From: CAZONU01 sp965370045
Lineage (GTDB): Bacteria; Planctomycetota; SZUA-567; JAKLDR01
Length of the DNA stretch: 56,080 nt
NCBI GenBank assembly: GCA_965370045.1
Contig: CBDUSI010000011.1
Span: 1-56,080 of the forward strand
Direction: 5' to 3'
Shown: positions 33,234-41,494 of the stretch, piece after piece
How positions within the stretch are numbered: the stretch's first letter is position 1
Layout of the letters: each line of letters starts with the position of its first letter
Program-made: the position numbers and the translations under genes
The notes under the pieces: generated by a model
What the model was told of the DNA's origin: nothing
Databases searched by the model: none
The model's input: only the letters and a program-made list of their open reading frames with translations

Positions 33234-35513
33234 CTACTTACCTTGCTTCAGGATCTTGTCCAGCCAATCCGCCGCCTTCTTCTGCCGGTCGGGGTCGAAG
33301 CGGCGGAAGTCGCGGGGCGTCTGGAGCACCAGGTTCTTCCCGGCGCCGAGCAATCCGTAGACCTCGGCGGCTCGGCCCACTGTGGACCTCACCTCCGCGT
33401 GGTCTGTGAAAAAGTCCAGCTGCGGGTCCATGACCAGCGTCGGCCTGGGGGCCACGAGGGCCAGCAGCTCGTCGTAGTCGTAGGGCAGGCGCTTCTCGCT
33501 GCCCAGGAAGAACCCCAGGCGCGGGGCCAGGCTCCTGAAGATCGCCAGATTGCGTATGCCCACGGTCATGGCCTTGCGTTTCTCGGTCCTCAGCGGGGAG
33601 AAGCCGCAGGCTGAGACGACCGCTTTGATCCGGTCGTCGAGGGCCGCCGCGTGCAGCGCCACGTTGCCCCCCAGGCTGAACCCGGCCACGCCGATGCGCT
33701 CCCCGTCCACATAGTCCAGGGATTGTAGGACGTCCACCGCCCGCTGGGCGTCGGCGACCATCTTCCCGAGCGCCGACCACTTCGGGTGCTTGCGGTAGAA
33801 GGCCAGCCCGCCCTTCCCGGCGCGCGTGCCGCAGTCCAGCTGATCGTAGGTCAGGACCACGTAACCCCTGGAGGCGAAGTAGGCATGGGCGGACATCCCC
33901 ACCCGCGAGGACCACTTGCACCAGTAGCCGGTGTTGTGCGAGTAGGGGTGCAGGTAGACTATCGCCGGGGCCTTGCCCTTCATCTTCTTGGGCAGGACGA
34001 TGCAGCCGGTCACGCCGCCGCCCATCTCCACCGCCAGCCGGGTCATGTGCGCGGCGCTCTTCTTGGGCATCTCGCGGGTCTTGAACTTCGCGGGGCGCTT
34101 CTGGTCCCCGGAGGGTTTGCCCAGCACCCAGCGGAGGCGTTTCCTGATCCCCTCCGCCTGCTTCCCCCACTCGGCGGCGCTCGCGGGCTTCTTCCACCGC
34201 TGGACCGGGAAGTCCTTCATCTCCGGTTTCTTCTCTCCGGCGATCTTCTGCCAGCGCTCGAAGGTGTAGGGACGCAGCAGCTTGTAGAAGTTGCCCTTGT
34301 CCTTCATCCCCCGGAAGTGGCGGTCGCACCAGTCGAGGATGCCCAGCCAGTCCTTGGCGGTCATGTTGTGGATGCCGGGGCGGAAGCGAATCCCTATGGC
34401 CTCCGGCGCGCCCAGGAACTCGTAGACCCGCCTGGAGGCCAGGTAGTCATGCTGGGAGGAGAAGGAATCGGCGCAGTCGTCGTTGATCGCTTCATTCAGC
34501 AGCAGCTTCCGCGGGGCGATCAGGGCCTTCAGGAAGTGGCTGTCGAAGGGCAGGCGATCCTCGCGACCCGCGAAGAATCTGAGACGTGGGTGCAGCCAGT
34601 GCGGCTGCCAGCGCGTACCCGTCTCGATGTTGCCGGTGTAGGTCTCCGCGCCCTCCAGGCGGCGGAGGCCGTTACTGTTGTTGGGCACGCAAAGAGCGAT
34701 GCGTTCGTCGAAGGCCGCCGCGACCAGCGAGGTGCTCCCGTTACGAGAGTGACCGGCGACGGCGATCTTGTCCTTGTCCACGAAGTCCAGTGTCTGTAGA
34801 TAATCCACGGTGCGGTGCACGCCCCAGGCCCACTTGGCGAACGTTCGCCAATCATAGCCGGGATAGTGCGGGGCAAAGCCATCGGAGTCGTCCTTCCAGT
34901 CGTCCTTGTCGCAATCGTCCCGCCGGAACGTGCAGAAAATGTAGCCGCGCCCGACAGTGATCTTCTCCCGCCCCCGGGGCTTTCTGAGGTCGCCCCAGTC
35001 CAGGACGATAATCACGGGGAAGGGGCCCTTGCGACCCTTGGGAATCGCCAGGCTGACGTCCATCTTGACGGCGCGTTTGGGTCCGAACTTGAGCCGCACC
35101 TCACGGTAGTCGCACTTCCCGCCGAAGATCACCCGCGAGGTCAGCGGGGTGGCCTTGATGTTCCCCGGCGGCGGGGGCATGCGGCCGATCAGGTGGCGCC
35201 GGAGCATCTCCTTTATCTCCTTGCGCCGCCCGGCCCACTGCTCCTTCGTCGTGACCCTGGTGCCGTCGTTCATCACCAGCGGGTCGGGGGGATCGAGTCG
35301 GGAGGGCAGCTTCTCGAAGTCCGGGGGCAGCTCCCCGGACTTCTTCAGCCACTTCTGCCAGGCCCGCTCCTTCTGGGCGGGCAGCATTTCCAGGAGTTCC
35401 TTGAGGTAGGCCTTGCGCCTCTTGACGGACGCCTCGTCCGGTTCGGCGGCCCGGAGCGCCCCGCCAACCAGCAGAAGGCCGACCGCGAGGCCCGACAGCA
35501 GTTTCTTGGTCAT
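33234..35513 (-). CDS. Secreted two-domain esterase (CE15-like plus second alpha/beta hydrolase)
   Basis: A 759-aa exported protein with signal MTKKLLSGLAVGLLLVGGALRA. The first hydrolase domain (about 75-400) resembles glucuronoyl esterase CE15: PPPPGNI, nucleophile GHSRNG (Ser256) and His382 in GIHNMTAKDW. It aligns with the sigma-factor fusion's esterase. The second domain (about 480-755) is a different alpha/beta hydrolase with LHPYSHNTGYW and GFSLGGN (Ser613), similar in layout to acetyl xylan esterases. Two esterases in one chain could remove different substituents from one polymer. AGGAGATG precedes the ATG. It follows the sialate O-acetylesterase gene by 37 bases. Confidence 0.75.
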   Translation of the reverse strand: MTKKLLSGLAVGLLLVGGALRAAEPDEASVKRRKAYLKELLEMLPAQKERAWQKWLKKSGELPPDFEKLPSRLDPPDPLVMNDGTRVTTKEQWAGRRKEIKEMLRRHLIGRMPPPPGNIKATPLTSRVIFGGKCDYREVRLKFGPKRAVKMDVSLAIPKGRKGPFPVIIVLDWGDLRKPRGREKITVGRGYIFCTFRRDDCDKDDWKDDSDGFAPHYPGYDWRTFAKWAWGVHRTVDYLQTLDFVDKDKIAVAGHSRNGSTSLVAAAFDERIALCVPNNSNGLRRLEGAETYTGNIETGTRWQPHWLHPRLRFFAGREDRLPFDSHFLKALIAPRKLLLNEAINDDCADSFSSQHDYLASRRVYEFLGAPEAIGIRFRPGIHNMTAKDWLGILDWCDRHFRGMKDKGNFYKLLRPYTFERWQKIAGEKKPEMKDFPVQRWKKPASAAEWGKQAEGIRKRLRWVLGKPSGDQKRPAKFKTREMPKKSAAHMTRLAVEMGGGVTGCIVLPKKMKGKAPAIVYLHPYSHNTGYWCKWSSRVGMSAHAYFASRGYVVLTYDQLDCGTRAGKGGLAFYRKHPKWSALGKMVADAQRAVDVLQSLDYVDGERIGVAGFSLGGNVALHAAALDDRIKAVVSACGFSPLRTEKRKAMTVGIRNLAIFRSLAPRLGFFLGSEKRLPYDYDELLALVAPRPTLVMDPQLDFFTDHAEVRSTVGRAAEVYGLLGAGKNLVLQTPRDFRRFDPDRQKKAADWLDKILKQGK

Positions 35514-35550
35514 GGCATCTCCTGGCTCAAGGTCTCTTGTCCTCTGGCAC

Positions 35551-36996
35551 CTACCACTTGTGGGTTCGGAAGGGCGAGGCGGGCAGGCCTTCCTTGTTGA
35601 TCAGGTTGGGCCGGGCCTCCTGGTGCCAGCCGAACCTCACCGCCGCCGGCGCGGGCACCTGGTCGCTCCAGACCAGGACCGTCTTCCCGTCGATCTTCGC
35701 CTGGGCCTTGGCGAACTTCTTGTCCGCTCCGGCGACCTCGAACCAGTCCGGGGACTTCCCGCCGCGCGTGGCCAAGCCGCCGCCGACGTGCCTGAAGGTG
35801 AGCCGGACCTTGCCGTCTTTCACCGACATGGACTTGTACAGCGGCCCGGAGTAAACAACTCCCTTCCGCCCGTAGTCTTTGGCCAGGGCCCAGAGCGCCA
35901 GTCGCTGGCCAATTTCCTTCTTCTGCTTGGGATGATGGTTGCCGAGCTTCTCTATGAGGTCAGTGGTGACCGCCATGCCGGTGTTGGGTATCGACAGGCT
36001 TTCCAGTTGGGCTTCCCATATTTGCGGCAGGCGGGCGTCATTCTTGCTGTAGGGCGCCAACTGGACGAAGTAGAACGGAAAGTTTCCCTGCGCCCAGACC
36101 TTGCGCCAGCCGCCTATCAACGCCCGCATCTTCAGGTCGTACTTCGCCGGACGCTTGACGTTGGCCTCCCCCTGGTACCAGAGCGCGCCGCGAATGGCGA
36201 AGGGCGCCAGCGGCCGGACCATCCCGTTCCAGAGCCCGATGGGGTAGCGCGGGCGGCGTCGCTTGGTCGCCGGATCCGGCTTCTTCTTCTGCTCCGCATT
36301 GGCCTTGTCGATCTGCTTGACAAAATCCTTGAGTTCGGGAATCGCGGCGGCCCCCTCGCGAGGGGTCCACGATTCTATCTTCGTGCCGCCCACGGAGGTG
36401 TGGATCAGCCCGACCGGGACCTTGAGCTTCTTGTGAATCTCCCGGCCGAAGTAGAACCCCACGGCCGAGAATCTCATGGCCGCGCGCCTGTCGCACACCT
36501 TCCAGGAGGCATCGACGTCGATCTCCGGTGCGCCGGAGCTCTTCCTGGGCACCTTGAAGAGCCGCACCTGCGGGTAGCCGTCCTCGGGGACGGCGGTCTT
36601 GGCGTCGTTCGAAGCGTGGACCGCCATGTTCATGTTCGACTGCCCCGAGCAGACCCAGACTTCGCCGACCAGGATGTTCTTGACCTTGATCGTGTCCTTG
36701 CCGCTCACGGTCATCTCGTGCGGACCGCCAGCCTTCAAGGCCGGCAGCCTTACCGCCCAATTGCCCTTCGCGTCGGCGGTGGCGCTCTTCTGGTGCTTGC
36801 CGAGCTTAACGGTAACCTTCTCGCCGGGCTCGGCCCAACCCCACACCGGGACGATGATTTCCCGCTGCAGCACCATATTGTCGCTGAACAGGTGCGGCAG
36901 CCGGACGGCGGCATAAACCGGCGTCGTGGTCGCCGCCAGGGCGCAGATCGCCAGAACCAGTCCTGCCGCAATCCTCAAAGCTGCACGGCGCTTCAT
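35551..36996 (-). CDS. Secreted sialate O-acetylesterase-like SGNH hydrolase
   Basis: A 481-aa secreted esterase of the sialate O-acetylesterase family, expected to remove acetyl groups from sugars. The signal (RIAAGLVLAICALAATTTPVYA) is cleaved before VRLPHLFSDNMVLQRE, the typical family opening. The nucleophile is Ser120 in VCSGQSNM. GALWYQGEANV gives the oxyanion/block III region, and the Asp-His pair is likely in TDLIEKLGNHHP. The ATG at 36996 has a full AGGAGGTG site 5 bases upstream; longer in-frame extension runs into the 65-bp repeat. It is first in a two-gene unit with the two-domain esterase. Confidence 0.88.
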   Translation of the reverse strand: MKRRAALRIAAGLVLAICALAATTTPVYAAVRLPHLFSDNMVLQREIIVPVWGWAEPGEKVTVKLGKHQKSATADAKGNWAVRLPALKAGGPHEMTVSGKDTIKVKNILVGEVWVCSGQSNMNMAVHASNDAKTAVPEDGYPQVRLFKVPRKSSGAPEIDVDASWKVCDRRAAMRFSAVGFYFGREIHKKLKVPVGLIHTSVGGTKIESWTPREGAAAIPELKDFVKQIDKANAEQKKKPDPATKRRRPRYPIGLWNGMVRPLAPFAIRGALWYQGEANVKRPAKYDLKMRALIGGWRKVWAQGNFPFYFVQLAPYSKNDARLPQIWEAQLESLSIPNTGMAVTTDLIEKLGNHHPKQKKEIGQRLALWALAKDYGRKGVVYSGPLYKSMSVKDGKVRLTFRHVGGGLATRGGKSPDWFEVAGADKKFAKAQAKIDGKTVLVWSDQVPAPAAVRFGWHQEARPNLINKEGLPASPFRTHKW

Positions 36997-37058
36997 GCTG
37001 CACCTCCTCATCACATTGTCTCTTGGTGCTTTCTCTCTTGGCTGTTGCTGGCTTCTAT

Positions 37059-37123
37059 CCATGCCCATATATTGATAGCGCTCAGAGCTTGTTTCTGCAA
37101 GACATGAATCCACACGGAGGCCA
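37059..37123 (-). repeat. 65-bp dispersed repeat, copy 2
   Basis: Second copy of the element at 25886-25950, same orientation relative to its downstream minus-strand gene. It ends 63 bases before the sialate O-acetylesterase start. Similarity stops abruptly at both ends. Confidence 0.8.
37072..37100 (-). promoter_or_regulatory. Candidate promoter inside repeat copy 2
   Basis: TTGCAG, 17 bases, TATCAA on the minus strand, at the same place in the repeat as in copy 1, about 75 bases before the esterase ATG. Confidence 0.35.
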
Positions 37124-37147
37124 GCCACGCTTTTGCGGAAGATGCTC

Positions 37148-37176
37148 TTGAAGCCGGGAGGCGTTTGCAGTATGCT
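37148..37176 (+). promoter_or_regulatory. Promoter of the tRNA-Asp gene
   Basis: TTGAAG, a 17-base spacer and TATGCT (each 4/6) place a transcript start a few bases before the tRNA 5' end. Confidence 0.5.
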
Positions 37177-37198
37177 TAGGGAGCGCTTGGATGAGGGT

Positions 37199-37276
37199 GG
37201 GGCGTTAGCTCAATTTGGTTAGAGCACCGGACTGTCGATCCGGAGGTTGAGGGTTCGAGTCCCTTACGCCTCGCCA
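37199..37276 (+). tRNA. tRNA-Asp (anticodon GTC)
   Basis: A full cloverleaf can be folded: acceptor GGGGCGT / ACGCCTC (one G-U pair), D arm GCTC...GAGC, anticodon stem CCGGA / TCCGG around loop CTGTCGA with anticodon GTC, and T arm with loop TTCGAGT. The 3' CCA is encoded. A single-gene unit with its own promoter and terminator. Confidence 0.96.
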
Positions 37277-37287
37277 CCCGAAAACAG

Positions 37288-37316
37288 GCCCCAGGCTACC
37301 CAGCCTGGGGCTTTTC
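37288..37316 (+). terminator. Intrinsic terminator after tRNA-Asp
   Basis: A perfect 10-bp stem (GCCCCAGGCT / AGCCTGGGGC) with loop ACCC is followed by TTTTC, 11 bases after the tRNA CCA. Confidence 0.9.
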
Positions 37317-37369
37317 TATGGTTTACGATTCCTTGGGCGCGGAGTAGCTCGCGCAGAGGGATTGCGGGA

Positions 37370-38389
37370 CTAGCCCATCACCGCTTTGAACACTCGCAGG
37401 TAGTTGCCGCCCCACACCTTGCGGATCTCCGCCTCGGAGAAACCACGACGGAGCATGGCCGCGGTGAGCTCCGGCAGGCGCTCGGCGGTCAGCACCACTT
37501 TCCCGCAGCCGTCGAAGTCCGTGCCGATGCCCACGTGCTCGACGCCCACCAGGTCGGCGACGTGGGCGATGTGGTCCACGACGCTTTCTACCGTGGCCCG
37601 GCCCGGGGTCGGGACCAGGAAGCTGTTGTAGAAGGCGATCGAGAGCAGCCCGCCGGTGGCGGCCACCGAACGGATCTGCGCGTCGGTCAGGCAGCGGGAG
37701 TGCGGACAGCAGGCGAAGGCTCCGCCGTGGGTGGAGACCACCGGCCGGGTGCTGAGCTTCACCGTCTCCTCGAAGGTCGCGTCGTTGGCGTGGGCCAGGT
37801 CGACCAGCATGCCGATGCGGTTCATCTCCCTGACCACCTCGCGCCCGAAGGGGGTCAGCCCCTTGCAGGTGCGGCGGAAAGTGTCGCGGTCCGCAAGGCT
37901 GCAGTAGCAGAACTGCGAGGGTGAGCGCTGCAGGGCGAACCCCGACCCGCCCTCGCCGTGGGTCAGGGTGCTGGCCCGCACGCCCAAGCGGTAGCCGACG
38001 CGCAGGACGTCGATGTTGTTCTGGAGCGCCAGGCCGCTCTCCCAGCTGAGCATCAGCCCCAGCCGGCCGGAGCGCTTGGCCCGGCGGATGTCCGCCGCGC
38101 CGGTGACCAGCATCAGCGAACGGGGATTCCGCGCGATCTCGCGGTGGGCCAGCTCGATCAGCGCCAGGGAGCGGGGCAGCTGGCCCCCGCCGACCATGAA
38201 CAGCGACGCGGTCATCCCGCCTTTAAGCAGTCGCGTCCCGTCGGTGTGATAGCGCCGGTTGACCTTCAAGAAGTCGTAGGGCTTGTCCCGCGCGTATTTC
38301 AGGATGAGGTGATCGTTGTGCCCGTCGATGGCGATGCACCGCTTGTGCACGGCCCGCGCGCGTGCGCCGACAGATCGCTTCCCCGACAT
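37370..38389 (-). CDS. Membrane dipeptidase family (M19) zinc peptidase
   Basis: A 339-aa M19 renal-dipeptidase-like metalloenzyme that cleaves dipeptides, often L-D or D-containing. Metal and active-site motifs are present in order: DGHND near residue 22, the bridging-Glu region SWESG, LVDLAHAND, STHGGA, GIGTDFDGC and the C-terminal WGGNYLRVF. There is no signal peptide, so it is probably cytoplasmic. It stands alone, convergent to the tRNA-Asp gene. A TAGAAT -10 box lies about 43 bases upstream of the start. Confidence 0.92.
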   Translation of the reverse strand: MSGKRSVGARARAVHKRCIAIDGHNDHLILKYARDKPYDFLKVNRRYHTDGTRLLKGGMTASLFMVGGGQLPRSLALIELAHREIARNPRSLMLVTGAADIRRAKRSGRLGLMLSWESGLALQNNIDVLRVGYRLGVRASTLTHGEGGSGFALQRSPSQFCYCSLADRDTFRRTCKGLTPFGREVVREMNRIGMLVDLAHANDATFEETVKLSTRPVVSTHGGAFACCPHSRCLTDAQIRSVAATGGLLSIAFYNSFLVPTPGRATVESVVDHIAHVADLVGVEHVGIGTDFDGCGKVVLTAERLPELTAAMLRRGFSEAEIRKVWGGNYLRVFKAVMG

Positions 38390-38471
38390 CTGGAATCCTC
38401 CAACCCCGCTGCTCCGACCTCGATGAGCGGGATTCTAGCGGGTCTGGGGCGTACTCTCCACAAACAAAACC

Positions 38472-38487
38472 GCCGTGAATTCACGGC
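38472..38487. promoter_or_regulatory. Perfect 16-bp palindrome
   Basis: GCCGTGAATTCACGGC is self-complementary over its full length with no T run beside it. It lies 83 bases upstream of the dipeptidase start and could be a regulator site. Function unknown. Confidence 0.35.
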
Positions 38488-38752
38488 AAGGGCAGCGCTG
38501 CTTTCGGACTCCGCGTGCGCTCCGTCCGACAACCGCGCAGGTAGGGGGTAACTAATGAAGTGCCTTGCGTCGCAGAGCCACCATGAAGAGGTCGCCTTTA
38601 TCCACACGAATCGGGATCTATATTAGTGCGAACGGGAAACAGACCTCGGAGGACAAGGCGCCTGCTAGGCGGAGTGGCTATATCTAAGACCCTTACGTCC
38701 AGATGGTTGCGATGACCGCATTGTGGGGCGTGCTTCCTGACGGCAAAATATC

Positions 38753-38781
38753 TTGACAAAGACTGTTACGCAAGGTAACCT
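38753..38781 (+). promoter_or_regulatory. Promoter with overlapping operator for the glycan cluster
   Basis: A consensus TTGACA is followed after 17 bases by TAACCT, which keeps the three most conserved -10 positions (TA...T). The inverted repeat GTTAC-GCAAG-GTAAC (38765-38779) covers the spacer and -10, ideal for repression. The first gene downstream encodes a winged-helix protein, suggesting autoregulation. Confidence 0.55.
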
Positions 38782-38820
38782 ATAGTGAGGGGGGGCATTG
38801 AGGCGGGAGGGCGTTTGACA

Positions 38821-39480
38821 GTGGACGACCATGCCTATCACGAGCTGCAGGTGCTCAACCACGTGGAGAATTCGCCGATCCTCACCAACCGCATGCTGTC
38901 GAGCAAGTTGGGGGTGAGTGTGAAGCTGACCCATTACCTCCTGAAGAAGATGGTCAAGAGGGGCCTGCTGCACATGAAACGTCGCGACGGGCGCAGTTGG
39001 TACTATTTCCTGACGCCCCGGGGAGTGGGCGAGAAGCTCCGCCTGACTTACGATTTCCTTGATTTCTCCAAGCAGTTCTACCATGAGGCTCGCAAGCGCT
39101 CCTCGGAGGTATGTCTGCGCTTGGCGCGTGAGGGGGTCAAGCGCGTGGCTTTCCTGGGCGCCGGGGAGCTCGCCGAGATATCGTTCCTGGGGCTCGCGGA
39201 GCAGAAACTCACGCTGACCGACATCTTTGACGATGCGCTCGCGGGCGAACTGTTCCTGGGTCGGGCCGCCAGACCGGTGGTGGACCTCCCCAAGAGCAAG
39301 GCGGAGCGCGTGCTGATAACTCTGTACGACCCCGCGCAGCCGATGAGAGCCCATTACCTGCCTGAAGGCGTGGCCGACGACGGCCGGCTGGTGTGGGTCT
39401 TCGGCCACGGGGAGATGGTCGACGAGATCGTGGAGGGACTGCCCAAAGTCGGCGGCGGGCCGGGCGGGGGAGGGCGGTGA
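38821..39480 (+). CDS. Winged-helix regulator with C-terminal Rossmann-like domain
   Basis: About 219 aa. Residues about 8-75 form a MarR/ArsR-like winged helix (ILTNRMLSSKLGVSVKLTHYLLKKMVKRGLL). From about residue 105 a second domain begins RVAFLGAGELAEISFLGL...TDIFDD, a Rossmann-like glycine motif resembling the N-terminal sugar-nucleotide-binding domain of NeuD/PglD proteins. I infer a regulator sensing a sugar nucleotide or related ligand and controlling the polysaccharide genes. GTG at 38821 is 9-10 bases after GGGAGGG; TTG at 38815 is an alternative. It ends one base before the permease start. Confidence 0.7.
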   Translation: MDDHAYHELQVLNHVENSPILTNRMLSSKLGVSVKLTHYLLKKMVKRGLLHMKRRDGRSWYYFLTPRGVGEKLRLTYDFLDFSKQFYHEARKRSSEVCLRLAREGVKRVAFLGAGELAEISFLGLAEQKLTLTDIFDDALAGELFLGRAARPVVDLPKSKAERVLITLYDPAQPMRAHYLPEGVADDGRLVWVFGHGEMVDEIVEGLPKVGGGPGGGGR

Positions 39481-39481
39481 C

Positions 39482-40294
39482 TTGATCCTCTCCGAGCTGG
39501 GCAACGTGTACCGCTATCGGGAGCTTATCGGCCAGCTGACCCTGCGCAACATGAAGGCCGGCCGCAAGCAGTCCATGCTGGGCCTCTCGTGGATCGTGCT
39601 CCAGCCGCTGGCGCAGACGGCCATCTTCACGGTTGTGTTTTCCTGGTTTCTGGGGCATAAGCCGAGTGGGCATCCGTATCCGCTTTTCTTGTTTTCGGGG
39701 ATAGTTACCTGGGGATTCCTGGCCAACTCCCTGACCGTCGCATCGACCAGCGTTCTGAACAATGCGAACCTCATTGCCAAGACCTGGTTCCCCAGAGAGG
39801 TGCTGGTATACGCGGCGGGGCTGTCCAACGTGGTCAATCTGCTGGTAAACGGATTGGTGCTCGCAATCATGATGGGCGTCTACTCGGCCCTGGGCGAGTC
39901 CATCACGTTGAGCAGCCATCTATTCTGGGTTCTGCCCGCAGTCGCGGTGACCGGGATGCTGGCTCTGGGCATCGGGATGATTACTGCGACAATGACGGTG
40001 TTGTGGCGGGACGTAAGCTACGTCGTGCCGCTGGTGCTGCAGGTATGGTTCTTTGCCACGCCGATCGTGTACCCGCTTGAGCTCGTCTCAGAACGCCTGC
40101 CCGGATGGGCGCACAATCTGTACCTGCTCAATCCCATGGTCGGTGTGGTCAGCTGCGTGCGCGGCGTGCTGCTGGAGGGCAGGCCTCCGGATGTGGGGCT
40201 TCTTTGCGTGGGAGGAGTGGTCAGTCTGGTGCTGTTTCTGGGTGGTTTCTGGTTCTTCAAACGCTGTGAAGGGCATTTCGCGGACCTGATATGA
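39482..40294 (+). CDS. wzm: ABC-2 type polysaccharide export permease
   Basis: A 270-aa inner-membrane permease with six predicted hydrophobic segments and the family opening YRELIGQLTLRNMKAGRKQSMLGLSW. LWRDVSYVVPLVLQVWFFATPIVYP is characteristic of Wzm/TagG-type exporters. It should pair with the next gene's ATPase to export a lipid-linked polysaccharide. The start is TTG, one base after the regulator's stop, and its own stop overlaps the ATPase ATG by 4 bases, so translation is coupled. Confidence 0.9.
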   Translation: MILSELGNVYRYRELIGQLTLRNMKAGRKQSMLGLSWIVLQPLAQTAIFTVVFSWFLGHKPSGHPYPLFLFSGIVTWGFLANSLTVASTSVLNNANLIAKTWFPREVLVYAAGLSNVVNLLVNGLVLAIMMGVYSALGESITLSSHLFWVLPAVAVTGMLALGIGMITATMTVLWRDVSYVVPLVLQVWFFATPIVYPLELVSERLPGWAHNLYLLNPMVGVVSCVRGVLLEGRPPDVGLLCVGGVVSLVLFLGGFWFFKRCEGHFADLI

Positions 40295-41460
40295 GCGGCG
40301 AAGATGACCCCATGATCGAATTCGACCGCGTCTCCAAGCGGTTTCACCGCAAGACTACTGTGCGCGCGGTGCTCACCGAAATATTGGGATTCACCCCGGG
40401 CGCTGACGCCTTCTGGGCGCTGCGCGACGTGAGTTTCGCGGTCAAGCGCGGAGAATGCCTGGGAATCATCGGGCCGAACGGGGCCGGCAAGACTACGGTA
40501 CTCAAGCTGCTCGCTGGCGTGACCGGCGCCTCCTCCGGAACGGTGCGGACCAAGGGCCGACTGGGCACGCTGATCGACGTGCGCGCAGGCTTTCATCCCG
40601 AACTTACCGGGCGCGAAAACGTGTACCTCGCAGGGGCCATCTACGGGATGGGCCGGCGGGAGATCGCGGCCAAGTTCGAGCGCATAGTCGAGTTCTCCGA
40701 GTTGGGTGAGGCCATCGACATGCCGGTGAAGAAGTACTCCGCCGGCATGTTCGTGCGCCTGGGTTTCAGCGTGGCCGTACACGTGGAGCCTGATATTCTC
40801 CTGGTGGACGAGGTGCTGGCGGTGGGGGATCAGGGCTTCCGGGCCAAGTGCTACAACCGAGTCGCGGAGCTGTTGCCCAATATGGCAGTGGTGATCGTGT
40901 CGCATTCCATGGCCGCAGTGGGCAGGGTCTGTGATCGGGTGATTACCCTCGACGGCGGGAGGACCATCTATGACGGAGACCCGGTTGGCGGGATTGGCGC
41001 CTACGAGACATTGTTCCCCGTGCCCGAACCGCGAATCGTGGGTACCGGTGAAGCAAGGATTGAGGATCTGTCGATTAGCAGCCAAGGCATTCCGCCGGAA
41101 GAGGGAATTCCCTACGGTGCACCAGCGCGAATGGACTTGACAGTGTCTGTCGAGCCCGCCTACGACAGATTCATTGTCAGCTTGAGCTTCCTTGATGGCA
41201 GCCGGGTAGTTGCCCGCTGCCACTCGGGATCAAGCGGAGTCGAGCTCGTCAATGACGGACGGCCGAAGCGCATCTCGGTGAATATCCCCGGCATGTTGCT
41301 CAGCCCGGGCAGATACTCCCTGAGCGCCATCGTGTTCGACGAGACCAACACCCGCCACCTCGCGTGGTTGCGTTTCGGCAGGAGCTTCGAAGTGACCGGC
41401 AACTTCCACAGCCCGGCCCCGATTCACTGGAAGGCGGACTGGGAGGTGGAAGAGGCGTGA
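40291..41460 (+). CDS. wzt: Polysaccharide ABC exporter ATPase with Wzt-type C-terminal domain
   Basis: A 389-aa ATPase. Walker A is GPNGAGKTT (61-69), the signature is a degenerate YSAGM (149-153) as in this subfamily, Walker B is ILLVDE (169-174), and the switch His is in VSHSM. From about residue 250 a beta-rich extension resembles the Wzt C-terminal domain, which in O-antigen systems recognises the finished glycan's terminal cap. That suggests chain-end modification, fitting the methyltransferase and sulfotransferase genes downstream. Overlaps the permease gene by 4 bases. Confidence 0.9.
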   Translation: MSGEDDPMIEFDRVSKRFHRKTTVRAVLTEILGFTPGADAFWALRDVSFAVKRGECLGIIGPNGAGKTTVLKLLAGVTGASSGTVRTKGRLGTLIDVRAGFHPELTGRENVYLAGAIYGMGRREIAAKFERIVEFSELGEAIDMPVKKYSAGMFVRLGFSVAVHVEPDILLVDEVLAVGDQGFRAKCYNRVAELLPNMAVVIVSHSMAAVGRVCDRVITLDGGRTIYDGDPVGGIGAYETLFPVPEPRIVGTGEARIEDLSISSQGIPPEEGIPYGAPARMDLTVSVEPAYDRFIVSLSFLDGSRVVARCHSGSSGVELVNDGRPKRISVNIPGMLLSPGRYSLSAIVFDETNTRHLAWLRFGRSFEVTGNFHSPAPIHWKADWEVEEA

Positions 41461-41494
41461 AGGCCGTTGGACGCGTTTCTTCCCGTTCTTCTCA

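Larger units (their letters stand above)
38390..38820. other. Divergent control region between dipeptidase and glycan cluster
   Basis: No gene is supported here. Leftward, CGCTAGAATC at about 38431-38440 offers a -10 box for the dipeptidase; no convincing -35 was found. A perfect 16-bp palindrome lies at 38472-38487. The rightward promoter with its inverted repeat occupies the last 70 bases. The middle, 38490-38740, shows nothing I recognise. Confidence 0.5.

Noticed and set aside
37301..37316. Start of a second RNA gene after tRNA-Asp
   Set aside because: The sequence is fully explained by the 10-bp terminator hairpin and T run.
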